A stretch of 64,000 nucleotides of DNA from Bacteroidota bacterium (GTDB lineage: Bacteria; Bacteroidota; Bacteroidia; NS11-12g; UBA955), in contig JAMLHC010000005.1 in NCBI GenBank assembly GCA_023957335.1, positions 124,001 to 188,000 of the forward strand, in the 5' to 3' direction. Shown piece by piece: positions 46,965 to 53,900 of the stretch. A program made the position numbers and the translations under genes. Numbering within the stretch: the first letter of the stretch is position 1; each line of letters starts with the position of its first letter. Under the pieces are notes generated by a model. It made no database searches. It saw nothing but the letters and a program-made list of their open reading frames with translations, and was not told the origin of the DNA.

Positions 46965-47777
46965 ATGACAGCAAGCATTAAAAGTCCTTTGATTGAGTTT
47001 CAGGACACAGGAGTTTACTCTGTCCGCTACATTGCTTCCAACGGAAGCAGAAGCGATACCCTCACCAAAGAAGTAACAATGCTACCCAAGATTTACAAAA
47101 ACTTTCTCGGTAATGACACAGGTTGGTGCGAGAGCGTAGGCGCAAGCATACCCCTGAAAGCACCCGCAGGAATGTTTTGCTACCAATGGAACACAGGGGA
47201 AACAGGCGATGAAATAACAACTGACACAGCAGGGATTTATATCGCCAAAATCACAACTCCCAACTTCTGCGTTCTCTATGACACCATAAATATAGTTATA
47301 GACAGTATTCCCGACAAGCCTGTAATCACTATAAGTCAAGATACATTAAAAACCAATGCAATAGGAAATATCAGATACCAATGGTACAAAGATGAGTTTA
47401 TGACAGGCTCAAACCAACCTTACTTGGTTTATAGCGACAGCGGAATATACAAGGTTGAAATCATTACATCAGGCGGCTGTTTAGGCATATCAGATACAGT
47501 TCAGATAAGAGGCACAAGAGCAAGAACCTTACAGCCCAATGCTTTTGTAAAAATATTCCCTAATCCCATAGACAACTATTTCTACATTGAAGTTTTAGCA
47601 AAAGAAAATCTCAAAGCAGAAATCGTTGATATAACAGGAAAAAAAGTATTTGATACAGAACTTTCAAACGGACTAAACAAAATAGAAGCAGGTAATATAG
47701 AGAACGGCATCTATTTTCTCAAAATCAGATTTGAAGATGAAAGTACAGGAATTTACAAACTAATTAAGACAAACTAA
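46965..47777 (+). pseudogene. Frameshifted T9SS beta-propeller protein gene, 3' part
   Basis: 270 codons from an ATG at 46965, immediately past the stop of the 5' part. Holds the PKD-like segment, one FLGNDTGWCE Ig-like unit, another Ig-like unit (QWYKDEFMTGSNQPYL) and a T9SS type A sorting domain (KIFPNPIDNYFYIEV). The frame is already homologous upstream of that ATG (FHGQDTFSATTHDW), showing that it is the continuation of the 45757 gene. Without a signal peptide it cannot be exported on its own. Confidence 0.83.
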
Positions 47778-47822
47778 TAAGGAGAACATAATTACATAAT
47801 CCACAACTTAATAAAAACTATT

Positions 47823-48443
47823 ATGAAAAAGAAAGTACAACTTATCTTAGTGGCAATGCTGTTGCCCTTTCTCAACGGCACAGCCCAAGACACAATCCGT
47901 TGTGTACACAACCAATTCTTGCAAGAGTATCAAGATTCCAACCCTCGCAGCCCTGATATTTCCAAGATTATCAGCTATGGAACAAAACGCTTTAGAGAAA
48001 AGAACCCAAACCTCGCTTTTTATCCCAAGCCTATGCCCGCCCCGCCTTGTGATATCTGTATGACCATAGACCCTGATTGTTTTAAAAGCAAATATGCCTT
48101 ACCCGTAATAGTGCATATTGTAGCAAAAACAACAGATGTAACCATAGGGCAAGGAAGCAATATCCCAGACGAGCAAGTGTATAATGCACTTGCTGCCCTC
48201 AACAGGCAGTTTGCAGGCTTTGGGCAAACAGACAGCAGAGCCGTAAACACAGGCATACAATTTTACCTCGCTCCTGTGGGGGCAGACAGCAGCGGCATAA
48301 TCCGCTACAACTCCCCCCTCAGCAGCGTAGCCCCTCTCACATTCGCTCCCTTGCGCAATCTTGTTGATACTCCGCTCAACACCAACCAATACATTCATAT
48401 CTTTGTGGTGGACAGTATTTGTTTTACCTTTGAGGCGACATAA
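47823..48443 (+). pseudogene. Truncated M43-type metalloprotease
   Basis: 206 codons. Closely similar to the first 198 residues of the intact protease at 50903 (same signal peptide type, ICMTIDPDCFKS, YALPVIVHIVAK, AVNTGIQFYLAPVGADSSGI). Similarity breaks at 48419, right after FVVDSI, and nine unrelated codons precede a stop. The catalytic HExxHxxGxxH (residues 251-261 of the full copy) is lost, so the product cannot be an active protease. The break is followed after 8 bp by the boundary repeat and HTH-D. Confidence 0.85.
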
Positions 48444-48480
48444 ACCCGCTAAAATGTGTCTTATAGCTATGAAAGAAAAA
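48428..48480. repeat. Shared boundary repeat, copy 2
   Basis: Partner of 43091-43143 (first 26 bases identical). Here it starts 8-9 bp past the point where the protease copy loses similarity and ends at the 3' end of HTH-D. Confidence 0.75.
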
Positions 48481-48729
48481 CTACTCAATATCCTCAAAAA
48501 ACTCTTTAAGGCTGATTTTGTGAATATCAAGGATTTTAAGAATACTCTGTATTGTGGGGTTGGTTTTAGCACTCTCTATTCTCCAATACTGTACTGTTGG
48601 CAAATCATGGTCTATGGCAAAATGTTCATAATTAGAGTACCCTTTATCAATCCTCAACTTCTTGATTTTGGCAGCCATAGCAACTATGCGCCTATCAGAT
48701 TGTACCTTATTAACTTTATTTCCCGCCAA
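48481..48729 (-). CDS. Small XRE-like helix-turn-helix protein (HTH-D)
   Basis: 82 residues if the TTG at 48729 is used, 65 from the ATG at 48678. Same family as HTH-A and HTH-B (IKKLRIDKGYSNYEHFAIDHDL, read as LRIDKGYSNYEHF, then ILDIHKISLKEFFEDIE). Head-to-head with the secreted-protein gene at 48812; the gap contains a perfect 12-bp palindrome and a -7 box. No toxin-like partner. Confidence 0.76.
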   Translation of the reverse strand: MAGNKVNKVQSDRRIVAMAAKIKKLRIDKGYSNYEHFAIDHDLPTVQYWRIESAKTNPTIQSILKILDIHKISLKEFFEDIE

Positions 48730-48768
48730 CTCACCGCAAAAAGGTAGAAAAAAAATGAGAACAAGTAT

Positions 48769-48780
48769 ATCATATATGAT
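48769..48780. promoter_or_regulatory. Candidate operator palindrome
   Basis: ATCATATATGAT is a perfect 12-bp palindrome between HTH-D and the secreted-protein gene. It overlaps the place where a -33 element would be, 9 bp before the -7 box at 48790, as expected for a repressor site. No experimental support. Confidence 0.45.
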
Positions 48781-48789
48781 GGAATATAA

Positions 48790-48797
48790 TATCTTTG
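48790..48797 (+). promoter_or_regulatory. Bacteroidota -7 box for the 48812 gene
   Basis: TATCTTTG (TAnnTTTG), 14 bp before the ATG at 48812. No TTTG at -33; the palindrome lies there instead. Confidence 0.5.
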
Positions 48798-48811
48798 CTC
48801 CGACAAAGCCA

Positions 48812-50857
48812 ATGAAAAAGCATTACCTCATATCAGCAATCATTTTGCTTTTTGCAGGGGTGGGCGCACACGCCCAACCCTACGAAACCAACCCCGACTA
48901 CAAACGGGCTAATATTTGGTATTTTGGCGACAGCGCGGGGATAGATTTTAGTTCAGGCTCGCCTGTTTCCTTAACAAACAGCAAGATGTATGCTTTAGAA
49001 GCATCAGGCACTATTGCAGATACCAATGGCAATTTACTATTCTATACAAACGGACAAACTGTTTGGAATAAGAACCACGAGATTATGGAAGGGGGAAATG
49101 GATTAGAGGGAAGCCAAGATGCCTCGCAGAACGGCTTAATTCTTAACCACCCCGACAATGATTCTTTGTATTACATCTTTCTTACACCTTATTCCTATGA
49201 TTATATGAATGGGCTGAAATATTGCGTTGTCAATATAAAAGCCAACAACGGAAACGGAAAGGTTAGTGAAAAGAATATTCTGCTGCACCCTAATTCATCT
49301 GAAAAAGTCAGTGCGGTTTATCACGCCAACGGCAGGGATATTTGGATAATAGGGCATGAATGGGGAAACAATAACTTTTACTTATACCTACTCACAAGTA
49401 ATGGATTTAATCAATGCCCTGTCATCAACTCTGTTGGAATTCAATATAAAAAAAGCAGTATATTTACTGATGGAATATTTGTAAATCAAGGATTTATAAA
49501 GTTTTCTCCAAACTCTAAGTATATGGCTCATGTATTTACCCCAACAGACCCCTTAAATATCTTCAGCGAACTTTACAGGTTTGATAAAACAAATGGTCAT
49601 TTGGAATTGTTTACAACAATTCCAAATGACCGTTATCTTTGGGGTGCAGAGTTTTCAGACAACAGCGAGAATTTGTTTATTTGCCGAAGAGATAGTCCAG
49701 TATTGGTATATAATATTCCAACTAATCAATACAGAATGATTGATAGCTTAATCTTGCCGTCTGCTACACAATTACAATTATCCAATGACGGAAATATTTA
49801 CTTTGGATTGGCAGACTCAACTTTTATTGGAATAATAAACGGCAACGATTTTAATAATATTCACATAAATAAGAAGGCTGTAAACTTATCAAAAGGGACA
49901 ATGCAATATGGTCTCCCTAACATCTTTGTAGGCTATCTAACCCATGGACAGCCAAGAATTATATATGAGGATAAGTGCAGCAATCAAACCTTTGATTTCG
50001 GGTTATCTTATTTGGCGGCTAATGTAACTAAATGGATATTTACGCACCCGAACAACGAGTTTGAGCGTACAGAAGACAACCCAACTGTTACTTTTCCCGA
50101 TACAGGACTTTGGACAGTAAAATGCGTCCTGCTTTCCAATGATACACTTTCAACCACTTTGTTTGCAGAAGCCCAAATACCCCACAACTTCTTAGGCAAT
50201 GACACAGGTTGGTGTGAGGAGTTGGGCGCAAGCCTCACACTGCAAGCCCCAAGCGGTATGCACTGCTATGAATGGAACACAGGCGAAACCGCCTCTCAAA
50301 TCTCTGCTGACACAACAGGGATTTACATAGCAAAAATCACAACTCCCAATTTCTGTATCTTTTATGACACAATAGCAGTTTCAATAGATACTACTCCCCC
50401 AAAGCCTGTAATCTATCAAAACCACGACACCCTCAAAACAGATGTTTCAGCCAAAGGCTATCAATGGTATAAAGACAACAACCCCACAGGCGAAAACAAC
50501 AATTTCCTGAAAATAACAGACACAGGAATTTACCGCCTGACCATAACAAGCAATGCAGGGTGTGTAGCTCAATCCGATACGCTTAATGTATTCAGGGTGG
50601 GAGTGAAAGGGGTAGAAAGATTAGATTTTAAGGTTTATCCCAATCCGTTTACTGATGAACTGATTATTGAGCTAAAAGAAGATAAGAAGCCTGAAATAAT
50701 CATATTCAATTCGCTTGGGCAGGAAATACTAAAAACCACCCTAACAAACACAATAGAAAGAATACATACAGCCAAATGGAAACAAGGAGTTTACTTCATG
50801 GAAGTAACCCAACAAAACGGAATTAAACAAATAATAAAACTAATAAAAACCGAATAA
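48812..50857 (+). CDS. T9SS-sorted beta-propeller/Ig-like secreted protein
   Basis: 681 residues from the ATG at 48812 (the frame is open back to 48662, but that part is antisense to HTH-D). Signal peptide LISAIILLFAGVGAHAQ. Residues about 25-430 form the beta-propeller-like region (IWYFGDSAGIDFSSGSP, GNLLFYTNGQTVWNKNHEIM), followed by a PKD-like segment, one FLGNDTGWCE Ig-like unit, a QWYKDNNPTGENNNFL unit and a C-terminal T9SS type A sorting domain (KVYPNPFTDELIIEL onward). The only intact member of the three related cargo genes in the window. The metalloprotease gene follows after 45 bp. Confidence 0.88.
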   Translation: MKKHYLISAIILLFAGVGAHAQPYETNPDYKRANIWYFGDSAGIDFSSGSPVSLTNSKMYALEASGTIADTNGNLLFYTNGQTVWNKNHEIMEGGNGLEGSQDASQNGLILNHPDNDSLYYIFLTPYSYDYMNGLKYCVVNIKANNGNGKVSEKNILLHPNSSEKVSAVYHANGRDIWIIGHEWGNNNFYLYLLTSNGFNQCPVINSVGIQYKKSSIFTDGIFVNQGFIKFSPNSKYMAHVFTPTDPLNIFSELYRFDKTNGHLELFTTIPNDRYLWGAEFSDNSENLFICRRDSPVLVYNIPTNQYRMIDSLILPSATQLQLSNDGNIYFGLADSTFIGIINGNDFNNIHINKKAVNLSKGTMQYGLPNIFVGYLTHGQPRIIYEDKCSNQTFDFGLSYLAANVTKWIFTHPNNEFERTEDNPTVTFPDTGLWTVKCVLLSNDTLSTTLFAEAQIPHNFLGNDTGWCEELGASLTLQAPSGMHCYEWNTGETASQISADTTGIYIAKITTPNFCIFYDTIAVSIDTTPPKPVIYQNHDTLKTDVSAKGYQWYKDNNPTGENNNFLKITDTGIYRLTITSNAGCVAQSDTLNVFRVGVKGVERLDFKVYPNPFTDELIIELKEDKKPEIIIFNSLGQEILKTTLTNTIERIHTAKWKQGVYFMEVTQQNGIKQIIKLIKTE

Positions 50858-50902
50858 GGAAAAAACAATTACAAAATAATCCATAACTAAATATTTACCA
50901 TC

Positions 50903-53900
50903 ATGAAAAGAAAAGTCCAACTTATCTTAATGGCAATGCTATTGCCCTTCTTCAACGGCACCGCCCAAGACACGTTTACCTGTGTACACGACCTTATGCT
51001 GGAACAGCAAAAGCAAGCCAACCCGCATTTGGGCGATATGCCCCAGCTCATCAGCTACGGAGCAAAACGCTGGCGGGAGCGCAACCCCAATTTTGTTTTT
51101 TACCCCAAGCCGCAGCCCGCTCCCCCTTGCAGTATCTGCATGACCATCGACCCTGACTGCTTCAAAAGCCGCTACGCCCTGCCTGTCATAGTCCACATAG
51201 TAGCCAAACCGGGCGACACAACAGCAGGACAAGGCAGCAACATACCCAACAGTCAGGTGTACAACGCCCTTGCCGCGCTCAACAGGCAGTTTGCGGGCTA
51301 CGGTATTCCCGACAATCATACGGTTGCCGTAAACACAGGCATACAGTTCTACTTAGCCCCTGTGGGCGCGGACAGCAGCGGCATAATCCGCTACAACAGC
51401 CCCCTGAGCAGCATACCTTCGGGTACGCTCGCCCCTCTCCGCGCTCTCATGGACTCCACACTTAATACCAACGAATACATTCATATCTTTGTGGTGGACA
51501 GTATTGAAAAACCGGGGGTAATGGGCTACGCAAGCTACCCTGAAACGGGTTTTAACCATGCGGTGGTGGTGAGCCGAAAACGATTTGGCGATGCAAGCCA
51601 AGCATGCTCCCAGTGTCAATTGCACAGCCAAAGCCGCAACAAAACCCTTGCCCACGAGCTTGGGCACTTTCTCGGCTTGCGCCACACCTTTCAGGGCGGC
51701 TGCGCTCCTGACAGTGCCGACTGCGAAGTGCAGGGGGACGGCTGCTGCGACACTCCGCCTGTGGCGGCACAAAACGAACAATGCCCCACAGGCATAAACT
51801 CCTGTCCCGACAACGACCCCCGCCCCGACCAGATAGAAAACTTCATGGACTACACAAGCGAAGCCTGCTCCAAATGGTTCACCCGCAACCAGGCGGAGCG
51901 AATGTACCATGTGCTTGAAACCTACAAGCGGGAGCTGACGGATATTGAAAACCTCATCACCCATCAGCCCAATATATGTATGTTCAGCGCACGGTTCAAA
52001 ATGCAGAACCCTGTGATGTGCGACACAGGCAATACGGTGCTGTTCAGAGCCTTGCCTTACACTAACACAGGCGTAAACTATATATGGACAATCTACGACA
52101 GCCTGCAACAGACAGTCCATTCCGCCACAATAACGGACAACCACGAATGGCAGTATTACATGGACGAAAAAGGCAAATACGATGTCCGCCTGCAAGTGGC
52201 TTACAACAGCGACACCGCAACGGAATACATACCCCAAGCCCTGTGGGTAGTAACCTGCGGTGCCGCCCTAAGCCACGAGGGCGGTAACTGGTTCTTTGGC
52301 AATCATGCAGGGCTTGTCTTCACGGAAGCAGGTGTCAGACCAAGCATGGAGCTTTCTTTTCGTGCGCCAAATAACATGAACGCCAATGAAGGTAACGTAA
52401 GCATAAGCGACAAAGAGGGAAATCTGATGTTCTATGCAAGCGGGCGTAACCATAAAATTGACAGAGGAGTGGTGTACAACAGCAATCATAATGCAACGAA
52501 TAATGGCAATGGGGAGGGCTTCAAGATGGCAGACAACTGCGCACAGCCTGCCGTAGTATTTCCTTATCCCAACGACACCACCAAAACCCTGATGCTGCAC
52601 AGCACTGTTACATACGAAGGAAACCTCTATTACAGCATACTGCACAAAAAGTCCAACGGACTTTACGACACATTGTTTAATTATAAAAATATTCCTGTTA
52701 CTATAGCGGGTATCATGCAAAATAAAGATAATGCCATAGATGCAGGAGAGAATCTAACTGTTGTTGCAAAATGCTACGGTGTTGGATATTGGTTAGCTAC
52801 TACAGTACGCTTTGATAAAAACGAAGAGGATTACTATCTAGCAATAATATCTATTGATACAAATGGCTTTCAGTTAGTTGATACAATGCTTGTTCCTGGA
52901 TTTGATGGGGCTAATCTACACTATGGTCAAGGAAAGTTCTCTCCAGATGCCACCAAATACGCCACTTTTAATAATATCTATAATTTTGACCGAGCCACAG
53001 GCAAGCTCACGCACCTTGCAGAGTTGCCTTTCCCTAACTATCTTATATATGGCTTGTCATTCAGCCCCAATTCCCGCTATCTGTACTGGATTGGTGAAAA
53101 TGAGGGCACCACCCAAAACCTTATCCGCAGGGTGGATTTATCTTTCAATAACCCGCTCTCTTACATTCAAGATATAGGGATTGCTCCCAACAATGCCTCT
53201 TGGCAGGCAATGCAACTAGGACCCGACAACAGGCTCTACATAGCCAACATAGGAAGCTCAGAACTTGCCGTCATCAACCACCCTGATGCTGACTGGAGCA
53301 AAATCCACCATAACCCGCTCGGCTACGAGCCTTATGGAGTACCACTGCAAATAGGCGGCATGGGGGGTGTATCGGTAATGGGCTTGCCCAATCAGATAGA
53401 CGCAAAGAGAATAGAAGTTATCAAAGATACCATTTACTACACGATAAAAGACTGTAACACTGTTGTTTTCAGTAGCACTGCTTGTTGTCGAGGTAGCTAC
53501 CTATGGATGTTCGGAGATGGAGATACTTCCATGCAGCCATATCCCGAACCGCACACCTACGCAGGAGTGGGCGTTTACCATGTCAAACTCGTGCTTGACG
53601 GAACAGACACCGTTCGTGTTACCGTCCCGCTTTTCAATCCCAAAGTGCGTATTTCGGGCGATACGCTCCTGTGCAACGAGAACCAATATGCAACCTACAC
53701 CGCCCTTGACATAGACAGCTTTTCCAAAAACTACCAACTGCATTGGGAAATCAAGGACGGCACATACAGCCTTAACTACGCTACAAGTAACACCATAGAG
53801 CCGGTCTTTGACGCTCTGCCCGCCCAAGTCATAGTCCATGTAACCGACCCCGCAACCGAGTGTGAAGCAAGGGATACAATCACAGTCAATCAGATTGCCG

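Noticed and set aside
46890-46970. Programmed ribosomal frameshift joining 45757 and 46965
   Set aside because: No slippery sequence or downstream hairpin is apparent, and a 40-bp deletion against the intact homolog explains the break fully.
42824-48729. Toxin-antitoxin modules around the HTH genes
   Set aside because: No small toxin-like partner adjoins any of the four; the neighbours are large secreted proteins.
51353-52237. 294-residue antisense frame in the protease gene
   Set aside because: Long only because the GC-rich sense strand lacks stops in that frame; Val/His/Cys-rich with no gene features. The antisense frame at 55262-56068 is dismissed for the same reason.
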